The notes under the pieces are model-generated. The model saw only the letters and a list, made by a program, of their open reading frames with translations. It searched no databases and had not been told where the DNA came from. From Pseudomonas sp. 21 (GTDB taxonomy: Bacteria > Pseudomonadota > Gammaproteobacteria > Pseudomonadales > Pseudomonadaceae): a DNA stretch of 64,000 nucleotides. Shown piece after piece: positions 45,904 to 53,938 of this stretch. The position numbers were made by a program, and so were the translations under genes. Where the stretch lies: contig NZ_JYOA01000003.1 in NCBI RefSeq assembly GCF_000955805.1, positions 474,564-538,563 of the forward strand. Reading direction: 5' to 3'. Within the stretch, counting starts at the first letter, position 1. Each line of letters opens with the position of its first letter.

Positions 45904-45952
45904 GTTCAGCTCCGTTCAGCATTGGTTCAGAGAGGGTTCAGGGGGAGTTCAG
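45904..45952 (+). promoter_or_regulatory. Five phased GTTCAG direct repeats upstream of slyB copy 2
   Basis: GTTCAG occurs at 45904, 45914, 45925, 45936 and 45947, that is, spaced 10, 11, 11 and 11 bases, one per helical turn. All are in the same orientation and end 56 bases before the slyB start. This is how OmpR/PhoB-family response regulators bind. The arrangement is seen directly; the regulator is unknown. Confidence 0.7.
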
Positions 45953-46007
45953 GGACCCATCGTTAGGCTTTCACCATCACTTTTGAGAGCCTTCCGAGGT
46001 CACCACC

Positions 46008-46469
46008 ATGAACCGTCCCACTCTGCTGCTGACAGCCCTGTTCGCCAGCGCCGCTCTGCTGAGCGGCTGCGCTTCCAACCTGTCGGGTTCTTCCTACTCC
46101 CGTGCTGATGCCCGCGCCGTGCAGAACGTGCGCATGGGCACCATCGAGTCCCTGCGTCCGGTGCAGATCGAAGGCACCAAGACGCCCATCGGCACCCTGG
46201 CCGGCGCGGCGGTCGGCGGTATCGCCGGCAACTCCATCGGCGGTGGCCGCGGCAAGGCCATCACCACCATCCTCGGCGGCGTGGCCGGCGGCGCGGCGGG
46301 CTCGGCGGTGGAAGAGGGCATCACCCGCACACAGGGCGTGGAAATCGTGGTCCGCGAGGATGACGGCGGCACCCGTGCCTATGTGCAGGCGGTCGATTCG
46401 CAACAATTCCGCGTCGGCGATCGCGTTCGCATCATGTCCGTCAACGGCGCCAGCCGCGTGACCCTCTGA
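46008..46469 (+). CDS. slyB: SlyB-type glycine-zipper outer-membrane lipoprotein (copy 2)
   Basis: A 153-residue paralogue of the protein at 33137 (shared ARAVQNVRMGTIESLRPV and IEGTKTPIG blocks, two glycine zippers, and a VNGASRV tail). Lipobox LSGC (Cys21). Unlike copy 1 it is preceded by the phased GTTCAG array and followed after 20 bases by a beta-barrel gene, so it may be stress-induced. PhoP controls slyB in enterics; here another regulator may do so. Confidence 0.9.
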   Translation: MNRPTLLLTALFASAALLSGCASNLSGSSYSRADARAVQNVRMGTIESLRPVQIEGTKTPIGTLAGAAVGGIAGNSIGGGRGKAITTILGGVAGGAAGSAVEEGITRTQGVEIVVREDDGGTRAYVQAVDSQQFRVGDRVRIMSVNGASRVTL

Positions 46470-46489
46470 CCTGACGCGGAGATCCCACC

Positions 46490-46951
46490 ATGCGCCGCCT
46501 GTTGATCGCCCTGCTGCTGATCGTCGGCTCTGGCACCGCCATGGCCGATGAGGACGGAGGCTTCTGGTACCTGCAGACCAGCGTCTACACGACCCACTGG
46601 ACCAAGGATCCGGAGCACAACAACCACCAGGAACTGATCGGTCTCGAGCGTAACCGCGCCGATGGCATCGTCTGGGGCGGCGCGACCTTCAAGAACTCCT
46701 TCAGCCAGCGCTCCAACTATGTCTACGCCGGCAAGCGCTTCGACTGGGAAGGCACGCCGTTCTACGCCAAGGTCACCGGTGGCGCGCTGCAGGGTTATCG
46801 CGGCGACTACCGCGACAAGATTCCGCTGAACCGCTACGGCGTGGCGCCGGCGATCATTCCTTCGGTCGGCGCGCATCTGGGGCCGGTCGGTGCCGAGTTC
46901 GTGGTATTGGGAGGCTCCGCAGCGATGGTTAACGTCGGCGTACGCTTCTGA
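46490..46951 (+). CDS. Small secreted beta-barrel-like protein
   Basis: A 153-residue exported protein (signal peptide 1-19, cut at AMA-DE) with alternating aromatic beta strands and a C-terminal Phe (VNVGVRF), typical of outer-membrane barrels. TSVYTTHWTKDPEHNNHQ, GIVWGGATFKNSFSQ and KIPLNRYGVAPAIIPSVGAHLGPVGAEF (here VAPAIIPSVGAHLGP) recall PagP's layout (WHAR..., WGGG..., PLPVLLPLASVGYGP), but identity is low. A palmitoyltransferase role is only a guess. I recall database relatives named glycerol-3-phosphate transporter, which the size excludes. Likely co-transcribed with slyB. Confidence 0.72.
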   Translation: MRRLLIALLLIVGSGTAMADEDGGFWYLQTSVYTTHWTKDPEHNNHQELIGLERNRADGIVWGGATFKNSFSQRSNYVYAGKRFDWEGTPFYAKVTGGALQGYRGDYRDKIPLNRYGVAPAIIPSVGAHLGPVGAEFVVLGGSAAMVNVGVRF

Positions 46952-46970
46952 GTTTTCCCAAGGCAAGAAT

Positions 46971-47016
46971 GGCGCGGGCCGCGGTGTCAGTTCACCGCGG
47001 CCCGCGCCGTTTCTGT
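46971..47016. terminator. Strong terminator between converging genes
   Basis: Perfect 16-base stem GGCGCGGGCCGCGGTG with a six-base loop and exact complement, followed by GTTTCTGTTTC. It ends the slyB/barrel transcript and may also serve the opposing aminotransferase. Confidence 0.88.
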
Positions 47017-47034
47017 TTCTGTTGGACGTGAGTG

Positions 47035-48357
47035 TCAGCTGGCGACTTCCTTCAGTGCCTTGTCCAGGCAGTCGATGAACAGCTCGGCGTGTTCCTGCTC
47101 GAAGGCCAGCAGCGGGCGGATCTTCAGGATGTTCTCCAGTGGCCCGGCGGCGCTGATCAGCACGCCGCGCTCGCGCATGCTGTTGACCACCTGGCGGGTC
47201 TGGTTGGCAGCGGGGGACTTCGACGCGCGATCGGTGACCAGTTCGACGCCGAGGAAAAGCCCCGCGCCGCGCACGTCGCCGATCAGTTCATGGCGCTCGG
47301 CGAGCTGGCGGATGCCCTGGAGCATAAAGGTGCCGATGCGCTGGGAGCGCTCCTGCAGTTTTTCGTCGCGGATCACGTCGAGTACCGCCTGGGCCGCCGC
47401 GCAGGACACCGGGTTGCCGCCGAAGGTGTTGAAGTAGCGCACCTCGCGGCCGAAGCTTTCGAGGATTTCCGGGCGTACCACCACGCCGGCGATGGGCTGG
47501 CCGTTGCCCATGGGTTTGCCGAGGGTGACCAGGTCCGGTTGTACGCCGTGGCGCTGGAAGCCCCACATGGCGTCGCCGGTGCGGGCGAAGCCGCTCTGCA
47601 CTTCGTCGGCGATGTAGAGCAGGCCTTCGTCCTGGGCGACTTTCACCGCTTCGGCGAGGAAGCCCGGCGGGCCGGCCAGCACGCCGTCGCTGGCGAAGAT
47701 GCCATCGAGCAGCAGCGCGGCGGGCTTGATGCCGTGGGCGCGCAGATCGGCGATGGCGGCGCGCACGTCGTCGGCGAACAGCTTGCCGACGTTCTCTGCA
47801 CCCAGCCGGTAGGCGTCCGGGGCAATCACGGTGCGCGCGTGGGCGGGGAGGGTGATGCCTGCGCCGAGGGACGGCGACAGTTCGGAAATGGTGCCGGTGA
47901 CGCCGTGGTAGGCGAAGCGGGTGATGATCACCCCGGTGCCGCCGGTGTACTGGCGGGCGATGCGCAGGGCGAGGTCGTTCGCCTCGCTGCCGGTGCAGGT
48001 GAACATCACCTGGTCCAGGCCATCGGGGAAGGTGGCGAGCAGGTCTTCGGCGTAGTCGAGGATGCCTTCCTGCAGGTAGCGGGTGTGGGTGTTGAGCACT
48101 GCCGCCTGGCTGGCGATCGCCTGCACCACGCGGGGGTGGCAGTGGCCGATGGAGGCGACGTTGTTGTAGGCGTCGAGGTAGCGGTTGCCCTGGTTGTCGT
48201 AGAGCCATACGCCCTCGCCGCGCACGGTGTGCAGCGGGCGCTCGTAGAACAGCCGGTAGGCCGGGCCGAGCAGGCGCGCGCGGCGCTCGATCAGGCGGCG
48301 TTCCGCATCGCTCAGGCGCTCGGCGTCGGCGGCGCTGAATCCGTTGGGCATGGTCAT
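47035..48357 (-). CDS. Class-III PLP aminotransferase/phospholyase
   Basis: A 440-residue fold-type-I enzyme of the class-III aminotransferase group. PLP lysine is K281 (TLGKPMGNG); also FTCTGSEANDLALRIAR, and LLYIADEVQSGFARTG with the cofactor Asp. In the same group are ethanolamine-phosphate and 5-phosphohydroxylysine phospho-lyases, and the gene is directly coupled (ATGA overlap) to a kinase of the APH fold, as HYKK and PHYKPL act in sequence. Therefore a phospholyase acting on a phosphorylated amino alcohol is the best guess; a normal omega-transaminase is possible. The ATG at 48357 has AGGAG eight bases upstream. Confidence 0.85.
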   Translation of the reverse strand: MTMPNGFSAADAERLSDAERRLIERRARLLGPAYRLFYERPLHTVRGEGVWLYDNQGNRYLDAYNNVASIGHCHPRVVQAIASQAAVLNTHTRYLQEGILDYAEDLLATFPDGLDQVMFTCTGSEANDLALRIARQYTGGTGVIITRFAYHGVTGTISELSPSLGAGITLPAHARTVIAPDAYRLGAENVGKLFADDVRAAIADLRAHGIKPAALLLDGIFASDGVLAGPPGFLAEAVKVAQDEGLLYIADEVQSGFARTGDAMWGFQRHGVQPDLVTLGKPMGNGQPIAGVVVRPEILESFGREVRYFNTFGGNPVSCAAAQAVLDVIRDEKLQERSQRIGTFMLQGIRQLAERHELIGDVRGAGLFLGVELVTDRASKSPAANQTRQVVNSMRERGVLISAAGPLENILKIRPLLAFEQEHAELFIDCLDKALKEVAS

Positions 48358-49430
48358 GGGCGGGGCTCCTGTTGTTTGGCGCAGGCGGCGAAGATCTGCT
48401 CCTGCGCCTGTTCCCGGCTCAGGCGGGCCAGGCCTTGCACGGCCTGCCAGGCGTGGCGGGTGTTACGCAGGATGTAGTCGCGGTTCTCGGGATGCAGGCT
48501 GGCGCGCCAGGCGGTGATGCTCAGGGTCATGATCAGGCGCGTGGCGATCAGGTCGGCGAGGATTTCCTGTTCCTCGGCCAGCAGCGGGCAGCGGCGATGG
48601 TAGGCGGCGATCATCTCGCAGGCGGTGGCCAGCGGCGCGTCCGGCTCGCCGACCTGGTAGGCGGCGGCGACGCCGAGGTCGTTGATCAGCGGCGCGTGAA
48701 CCATGTCGCCGAAGTCGAGGATGTTGCGCACCCGGTCCGGATGCTTGGCATCGACGATGACGTTGTGCGGGTTCAGGTCGTTGTGGATGACCTGGGCGCG
48801 CAGCGTGGCCTGGCGGGGCAGGGCGTGGCGTTCGAAATTGTCGAGGAAGCGCTCGACCAGGGCGCGCTGGTCTCGATCCTGTATGTAGACCAGCAGGTTG
48901 CGCAGGCGCGAGGCGTGCTTGAGGTCCCAGAGCAGTTCGTGGTCGGCGGTGGCCGGGTGTTCGAAACCCTTGAGCGCCAGGCCCAGGCGGGCCAGGTCGT
49001 CGCCCAGGTTCTCGCGCAGGGCGCGGCTGCGTTGCGGGACGCGGTGCAGCGGGACACCGTCGACGAAGGAGAACAGCCGGGCAATCATCGGCTGGCCATC
49101 GACAGTGATGGGAATCTGGTGCTCGCCGTTCAGCGAGGGATAGACGCGCTGCACCGCCAGGGTCGGGTCTTCGGCCTCCACGCGGAGCAGGGCGCGGGTC
49201 TGGAAGTCCACGACCTGCGGGTCCTCCAGCGGGTGCGAGAGCTTCAGCAGGCGGTCGTCGCCATGGCCATGGGCGATGTGGAAGTTCAGGTCGCGTTCGC
49301 CGGCGAGGCGGTTCAGCGTGCCGCGCTGGCCGAAGTATTCGTCGGCGATGGCAGCGGCCTGGGCGTCGCTCACCTGGGCGGGGGCCGCTTCCAGCAGGTG
49401 ATCGTGGACGGGAGCGGTATTGAGGGGCAC
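48354..49430 (-). CDS. APH-fold kinase (hydroxylysine/homoserine kinase-like)
   Basis: A 358-residue small-molecule kinase. The Brenner-type catalytic motif is VIHNDLNPHNVIVD (about 210-223), and the metal site is ILDFGDMVHAPLINDLG. The N-lobe has DLNFHIAHGHGDDRLLKLSH. Relatives include HYKK (5-hydroxylysine kinase) and homoserine kinase II. It overlaps the phospholyase gene by four bases. No ATP-loop defects seen. Substrate is inferred, not proven. Confidence 0.85.
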   Translation of the reverse strand: MPLNTAPVHDHLLEAAPAQVSDAQAAAIADEYFGQRGTLNRLAGERDLNFHIAHGHGDDRLLKLSHPLEDPQVVDFQTRALLRVEAEDPTLAVQRVYPSLNGEHQIPITVDGQPMIARLFSFVDGVPLHRVPQRSRALRENLGDDLARLGLALKGFEHPATADHELLWDLKHASRLRNLLVYIQDRDQRALVERFLDNFERHALPRQATLRAQVIHNDLNPHNVIVDAKHPDRVRNILDFGDMVHAPLINDLGVAAAYQVGEPDAPLATACEMIAAYHRRCPLLAEEQEILADLIATRLIMTLSITAWRASLHPENRDYILRNTRHAWQAVQGLARLSREQAQEQIFAACAKQQEPRP

Positions 49431-49487
49431 GGGTACATCTCCAGCAGGGTTCAGCGGTCGTTCGGTATTGCGGCCGTGCGAGGTGGC

Positions 49488-49518
49488 GCGTCCGCCCGGC
49501 GCGGGGCCGGGCGGACGC
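49488..49518. terminator. Strong hairpin between the binding-protein gene and the kinase gene
   Basis: Perfect 13-base stem GCGTCCGCCCGGC with a GCGGG loop, eight bases past the binding-protein stop on the minus strand. No U-tract. Such hairpins after ABC binding-protein genes often stabilise the upstream mRNA and lower downstream expression. Confidence 0.75.
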
Positions 49519-49525
49519 CATCCAC

Positions 49526-50554
49526 TTACTTGCTAGCCCAGGCGTTGAAGCGGGTTTCCAGTTCCTCGCCGTGGTCGATCCAGAACTCGGTATCCATGGC
49601 GCGCGCGTTCTCCAGGTTCTGCGGCGCAGTGGGGAGTTTCGGCGCGATGGCGGCGTCGATCAGCGGGATGGTGTTCTTGTTGGTCGGGCCGTAGGGAATG
49701 TTCTCGGCGAAGACCTTCTGGTGCTCAGGCTTGTTGGCCAGGGCGATGAACTGCTCGGCCAGCTCCTTTTTCGGGCTGCCCTTGACGATGGCCCAGTGGT
49801 CCAGGTCGTAGATGCTGCCGTTCCACTGGATGGCGAAGTCGCGGCCTTCCTTCTGCGCGGTGGCGACGCGGCCGTTGTAGGCCGAGGTCATCACCACGTC
49901 GCCGGCGGCCAGCCATTGCAGCGGTTGCGCGCCGGCTTCCCACCACTGGATGTAGGGCTTGATCTCGTCGAGTTTCTTGAACGCGCGGTCCACGCCTTCC
50001 TTGGTGGCCAGCACCTTGTACAGGTCGGCCTGTTTCACGCCGTCGGCTTCCAGGGCGAACTCCAGGGTGAACTTGGCGCCACGGCGCAGGCCGCGCTTGC
50101 CCGGGTACTTCTTCACATCCCAGAAGTCGGCCCAGCCGGTGGGTGCGCTGGCGAGTTTCTTGGCGTCGTAGGTGAGTACCGTGGACCAGATGAAGATGCC
50201 CACGCCGCAGTCGCTCACGGCGGCGTCGAGGAAGTCGGCCTGCTTGCCGAGCTTGCTCCAGTCGAGCTGCTCGAACAGGCCTTCGCTGCAACCGCGCATC
50301 AGTTCCGGGGATTCCACCTCGACCACGTCCCAGCTGGTCTTGCCGGTGTCGGCCATGACCTTGATCTTGGCCATCTCGCCGTTGTACTCGGCGCCCTGCA
50401 CAGTGACCTTGGCCTGCTGTTCGAAGGGTTTGTAGAAGGCCTTTTCCTGGGCCACCTTGTTGTCGCCACCGAACGACACCACGGTCAGTGTCTCGGCGTG
50501 GAGCTGGGCGGCGCCGCCGGCCAGCATCATCAGTGCTATGGCTTTCTTGAACAT
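49526..50554 (-). CDS. ABC transporter substrate-binding protein (polyamine-type, PotD family)
   Basis: A 342-residue periplasmic protein (signal peptide 1-20, cut at LHAET). The mature start TLTVVSFGGDNKVAQEKAFYKPFEQQ and TSWDVVEVESPELMRGCSEGLFE are typical of spermidine/putrescine-like binding proteins, with WWEAGAQPLQWLAAGDVVMTSAYNGRV (here SAYNGRV) closing the ligand site. AGGAG precedes the ATG at 50554. No permease or ATPase genes are within the neighbourhood, so it must share another system or serve as an orphan sensor. With the kinase/lyase genes, an amino-alcohol or amine ligand is plausible. Confidence 0.9.
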   Translation of the reverse strand: MFKKAIALMMLAGGAAQLHAETLTVVSFGGDNKVAQEKAFYKPFEQQAKVTVQGAEYNGEMAKIKVMADTGKTSWDVVEVESPELMRGCSEGLFEQLDWSKLGKQADFLDAAVSDCGVGIFIWSTVLTYDAKKLASAPTGWADFWDVKKYPGKRGLRRGAKFTLEFALEADGVKQADLYKVLATKEGVDRAFKKLDEIKPYIQWWEAGAQPLQWLAAGDVVMTSAYNGRVATAQKEGRDFAIQWNGSIYDLDHWAIVKGSPKKELAEQFIALANKPEHQKVFAENIPYGPTNKNTIPLIDAAIAPKLPTAPQNLENARAMDTEFWIDHGEELETRFNAWASK

Positions 50555-50885
50555 GCGATGACTCCTGAGCGGGCCAATCCGGCCCATGAATAAGAGGGCA
50601 GCTTCAAGAGTGGGGCGCTACGCCAGGCCAAGCTGAAAGGCCGGCTGATACGCCCTCGGACATCAGGGAGAGGAACGGGCGGAACAGGTGCGGTCGATCA
50701 TGGGAATGTGCTCCGTTTCTTGTTGTTGTTCGGATAGCTCGTTGTAGGACCAAGCTGGACCGATTAAAACATCTTCCAAAACATGATGCATCATGTTTTT
50801 ATTGATGCCATCGCTTCACGGATGTTCACAGATCGCGCGCCCCGATGGGGCACAGATAGCGGCTCAGACTTGAGAGGGAAGCACC
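50555..50885. promoter_or_regulatory. Divergent promoter region with operator
   Basis: A 331-base region between two diverging operons. It contains an A/T-rich core (about 50750-50820), unusual for this GC-rich DNA, and the 22-bp perfect palindrome at 50778-50799. No gene is seen in it. Promoters for both the binding-protein operon and the SDR gene are expected here. Confidence 0.65.
50778..50799. promoter_or_regulatory. 22-bp perfect palindrome, likely operator of the adjacent GntR/FCD regulator
   Basis: The half AAAACATGATG is followed directly by its exact reverse complement. It lies 108 bases from the SDR start and 224 from the binding-protein start. FadR/FCD-type GntR proteins bind short A/T-flanked palindromes as dimers, and one is encoded at 51693. 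Symmetry is seen; binding is inferred. Confidence 0.7.
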
Positions 50886-51620
50886 ATGAACCAGACCCGC
50901 ACACTGCTGCTCACCGGCGCCAGCCGCGGCATCGGCCACGCCACGGTGAAGCATTTCAACGCCGCCGGCTGGCGCGTGTTCACCGCCTCGCGCCAGGACT
51001 GGAGCGCCGAATGCCCCTGGGCCGAAGGGCTGATCAACCACATCCACCTGGACCTGGAAGACATCGACAGCGTGCAGGCCAGCCTGCCGATGATCCGCGA
51101 GAAGCTCGGCGGCTCGCTGCACGCCCTGGTGAACAACGCTGGCATCTCGCCCAAGGGCCCGGAAGGCGAGCGCCTGGGCGTGCTGGGCAGCGACTATGGC
51201 ACCTGGCTGAAGGTGTTCAACGTCAACCTGTTTTCTACGGCGCTGCTGGCGCGCGGCCTGTTCGACGAACTGAAGGCGGCCAAGGGCTCGGTGATCAACG
51301 TCACTTCCATCGCCGGTTCCCGCGTGCATCCGTTCGCCGGAGCTGCCTACGCCTGCTCGAAGGCCGCGCTGGCGGCGCTGACCCGCGAGATGGCCCATGA
51401 CTTCGGCCCGCACGGCGTGCGCGTCAACGCCATCGCGCCGGGGGAGATCGATACGGCCATCCTGTCCTCGGGCACCGAACTGATCGTCGAGCGCGACATT
51501 CCCATGCACCGCCTGGGCAAGCCGGAGGAGGTCGCCTCGCTGATCCACTTCCTCTGCACCAGCGGCGCGTCCTACGTGAATGGCGCGGAAATCCACGTCA
51601 ACGGCGGCCAGCATGTGTGA
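50886..51620 (+). CDS. SDR family oxidoreductase
   Basis: A 244-residue classical short-chain dehydrogenase. NAD(P) loop TGASRGIGHA (about 9-18), NNAGIS, catalytic Ser in INVTSIAGS, and Tyr-x-x-x-Lys YACSK (about 155-159). APGEIDTAI and the C-terminal GASYVNGAEIHVNGGQHV are typical. The start at 50886 follows GAGGGA. The first gene after the palindrome region and 72 bases before the GntR gene, so probably a step of the same pathway (oxidation of a hydroxyl group). Confidence 0.93.
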   Translation: MNQTRTLLLTGASRGIGHATVKHFNAAGWRVFTASRQDWSAECPWAEGLINHIHLDLEDIDSVQASLPMIREKLGGSLHALVNNAGISPKGPEGERLGVLGSDYGTWLKVFNVNLFSTALLARGLFDELKAAKGSVINVTSIAGSRVHPFAGAAYACSKAALAALTREMAHDFGPHGVRVNAIAPGEIDTAILSSGTELIVERDIPMHRLGKPEEVASLIHFLCTSGASYVNGAEIHVNGGQHV

Positions 51621-51692
51621 ACACGCTGGCATCCGGCGCGCTCAATCCGCATCATGCGCGCCGGAAATGCCGCAGCACGCGATGAGAAAGCG

Positions 51693-52379
51693 ATGAACTA
51701 CCCGATCGATGGCCTGAATCACTCCTACCTGGGCAGCGGCGTCTACGCGCTGCTGCGCGAGGCTTTGATCACGGGTCGATTCAAGCCGGACGACCGCCTG
51801 CGCATCCGTGACCTGGCCCAGCAACTGGGCACCAGCGTCACCCCGGTGCGCGATGCCATCCTGCAGCTGGCCAAGGAACAGGCGCTGGTGCTCAAGACCC
51901 CACGCGATATCCGTGTGCCACTGCTCACCCGCGAGCAGTACCTGGAGATCCGCAGCATCCGCGTGGCGCTCGAAGGTCTCGCGGCCGAGACCGCCGCTGC
52001 GCGCGCCAGCGATGAGCAACTGGGCGAGCTGGAAGCCAACATCCGCGAGAACCTCGACGCGATCCACGCCGATGACATGATCCTGGCGCTCAAGCTCAAC
52101 CAGGCCTTCCACTTCGCCCTCGCCGACATTGCCGGCATGCCGCTGCTGCGCGCCTTCCTCGACAGCCTGTGGATGCGCACCGGCCCGCTGATCGCCCAGG
52201 CCTACGCCGACTTCAACGAGCGCATGGCCATCGAACACCACTGGGACGTCCTGCGCGCCCTGCGCGAGCGCAACGGCGCCGCCGCCCGCGAGGCGATCCA
52301 CGCCGACCTGCTGGACGGCAGCGAGAAGATGCTGGAGTTCATCGCCCAGACCGAAGCGCCGGAGCAGGAAGCCGGCTGA
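51693..52379 (+). CDS. GntR family regulator with FCD effector domain
   Basis: A 228-residue regulator. Winged HTH about 12-78 (VYALLREALITGRF, LRIRDLAQQLGTSVTPVRDAILQLAKEQAL in parts), then an all-helical FCD domain (about 88-215) with metal-site residues in RSIRVALEGLAAETAA and FHFALADIAG. FCD ligands are usually small carboxylates. The ATG at 51693 is chosen; the preceding ribosome site is weak (GAGAAAG). It most likely represses the divergent operons via the 22-bp palindrome. Confidence 0.93.
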   Translation: MNYPIDGLNHSYLGSGVYALLREALITGRFKPDDRLRIRDLAQQLGTSVTPVRDAILQLAKEQALVLKTPRDIRVPLLTREQYLEIRSIRVALEGLAAETAAARASDEQLGELEANIRENLDAIHADDMILALKLNQAFHFALADIAGMPLLRAFLDSLWMRTGPLIAQAYADFNERMAIEHHWDVLRALRERNGAAAREAIHADLLDGSEKMLEFIAQTEAPEQEAG

Positions 52380-52394
52380 GCCTGCCCGCTCCCT

Positions 52395-52440
52395 GCAGGA
52401 ACGGGCCACGCCCGTGATCGCGGGCATGGCCCGCTCCTAC
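52395..52440. repeat. REP-like inverted repeat (class C)
   Basis: AGGAACGGGCCACGCCCGTGA followed by TCGCGGGCATGGCCCGCTCCTAC: the right half is the same GATCGCGGGCATGGCCCGCTCCTAC motif as at 57596. Lies directly after the GntR gene. Confidence 0.78.
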
Positions 52441-52481
52441 AGGTTTCGCTCTGAAGTTCGGGGTTCTACAGAAGCGAACGC

Positions 52482-53681
52482 TCAGACCGCTCCATCCTTG
52501 CGCAGTGCTGCAATGGCCGCGGCGTCGTAACCCAGCCTGTCCAGTACCTCATCCGTATGCTCGCCCAGTTTCGGGCCGATCCACTCGGCGCTGCCGGGGG
52601 TGTCGGAGAGCTTGGGGACGATGCCGGGCATGCGGAAGGACTTGCCGTCCGGCAGCTTGGCCGAGAGGAACATCTCCCGCGCGAGGAACTGCGGGTCGCT
52701 GAACATGTCTTCGGCGGAGAAGATGCGGCTGGCCGGCACCTCCGCTTCGTTCAGCACCTTGAGCACGGTATCCAGTGATTCGGAACGCGCCCAGCGATCG
52801 ATGATGCCGTACAGCTCGTCGCGGCGCGCATCGCGACCATCGTTGCTGGCCAGGGTCGGGTCGTCGGCCAGGTCGAGGCGGCCGATGGCGGTCATGAAGC
52901 GGCGGAAGATGGCGTCGCCGTTGGCGGCAATCTGCACATGTTTGCCGTCGGCCGTGGTGTGCACGGAGGAGGGCGTTATACCGGGCATGATGTTGCCGGT
53001 GCGTTCGCGGATGAAACCGAACACGTCGAACTCCGGCACCATGGATTCCATCATGGCGAACACCGCCTCGTAGAGCGCCACGTCCACCACCTGCCCGGCG
53101 CCGCCGTTCACTTCGCGGTGACGCAGCGCCATGAGCGCGCCGATGACGCCCCACAGCGCGGCGATGGAGTCGCCGATGGAGATGCCGGTGCGCACCGGCG
53201 GTCGGTCCTCGAAACCGGTGATGTAGCGCAGCCCGCCCATGGACTCGCCCACCGCGCCGAAGCCCGGCTGGTCCTTGTACGGGCCGCTCTGGCCGAAGCC
53301 GGACAGGCGCACCATCACCAGCTTCGGGTTCAGCGCGTGGATCACCTCCCAGCCCAGGCCGAGCTTCTCCAGCACGCCGGGTCGGAAGTTCTCGATCAGG
53401 ATGTCGGCCTCGGCCAGGAGTTTCTTCAGCACCTCGCGGCCTGACTCGTGCTTGAGGTTCAAGGTCAGCGAACGCTTGTTGCGCGCCTGCACGAACCACC
53501 ACAGCGAGGTGCCCTCGTAGAGCTTGCGCCATTTGCGCAGCGGATCGCCGCCGTCGGGCGACTCGACCTTGATCACTTCGGCGCCGAATTCCGCGCACAG
53601 GCGCGAGGCGAAGGGGCCGGCGATCAGGGTGCCGAGTTCGATGACCTTGAGGCCGGCGAGGGGTTTGGCTGTGCTGTTCAT
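52482..53681 (-). CDS. Class-III (CaiB/BaiF) CoA-transferase
   Basis: A 399-residue enzyme that moves CoA between carboxylic acids. The start KPLAGLKVIELGTLIAGPFASRLCAEFGAEVIKVE (here LAGLKVIELGTLIAGPF) and AEVIKVESPDGGDPLR are the family hallmark; the catalytic Asp is expected in GGLRYITGFEDRPP/FGAVGESMGG near residue 150-170 by homology. It converges on the GntR gene. With the SDR it fits catabolism through CoA esters (perhaps glutarate-type), but substrate is unknown. ATG at 53681. Confidence 0.92.
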   Translation of the reverse strand: MNSTAKPLAGLKVIELGTLIAGPFASRLCAEFGAEVIKVESPDGGDPLRKWRKLYEGTSLWWFVQARNKRSLTLNLKHESGREVLKKLLAEADILIENFRPGVLEKLGLGWEVIHALNPKLVMVRLSGFGQSGPYKDQPGFGAVGESMGGLRYITGFEDRPPVRTGISIGDSIAALWGVIGALMALRHREVNGGAGQVVDVALYEAVFAMMESMVPEFDVFGFIRERTGNIMPGITPSSVHTTADGKHVQIAANGDAIFRRFMTAIGRLDLADDPTLASNDGRDARRDELYGIIDRWARSESLDTVLKVLNEAEVPASRIFSAEDMFSDPQFLAREMFLSAKLPDGKSFRMPGIVPKLSDTPGSAEWIGPKLGEHTDEVLDRLGYDAAAIAALRKDGAV

Positions 53682-53894
53682 CGAAGGGTCCGAGCAAGGA
53701 GAATGGCGGGACTCTAACCCGTGTGCGCGGCTTCGAACAGGCCGCCGGGCAGGCGCCCGGTATCAGCGCTTTGCGCCGGCCTTGAGCGCGCGTAGAGTAA
53801 CGGCATTCAGAAGTTTCTTACTCCAACTCGCCCGGTTTCGGGCAGGTACACCGTGATGCGTGCGTCTTCTTCCACACAGCCCGAGGGTCTGGCG

Positions 53895-53912
53895 GCATTC
53901 TCCGGAGAATGC
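53895..53912. promoter_or_regulatory. 18-bp perfect palindrome before the diguanylate cyclase gene
   Basis: GCATTCTCC followed by its exact complement GGAGAATGC. It ends 26 bases before the start codon, within the presumed 5' leader. It may be an operator, or in RNA a stem-loop affecting the GAGGGGG ribosome site downstream. Confidence 0.5.
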
Positions 53913-53938
53913 GTGCAGCCGGGTGGCGAGGGGGCTGC

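Noticed and set aside
46490..46951. Glycerol-3-phosphate transporter, a name I recall for relatives
   Set aside because: At 153 residues with a signal peptide and beta strands it cannot be a 12-helix transporter.
48354..49430. Aminoglycoside phosphotransferase resistance gene
   Set aside because: The fold is shared, but operon coupling to a PLP enzyme and the sequence pattern point to an amino-alcohol or homoserine-type kinase.
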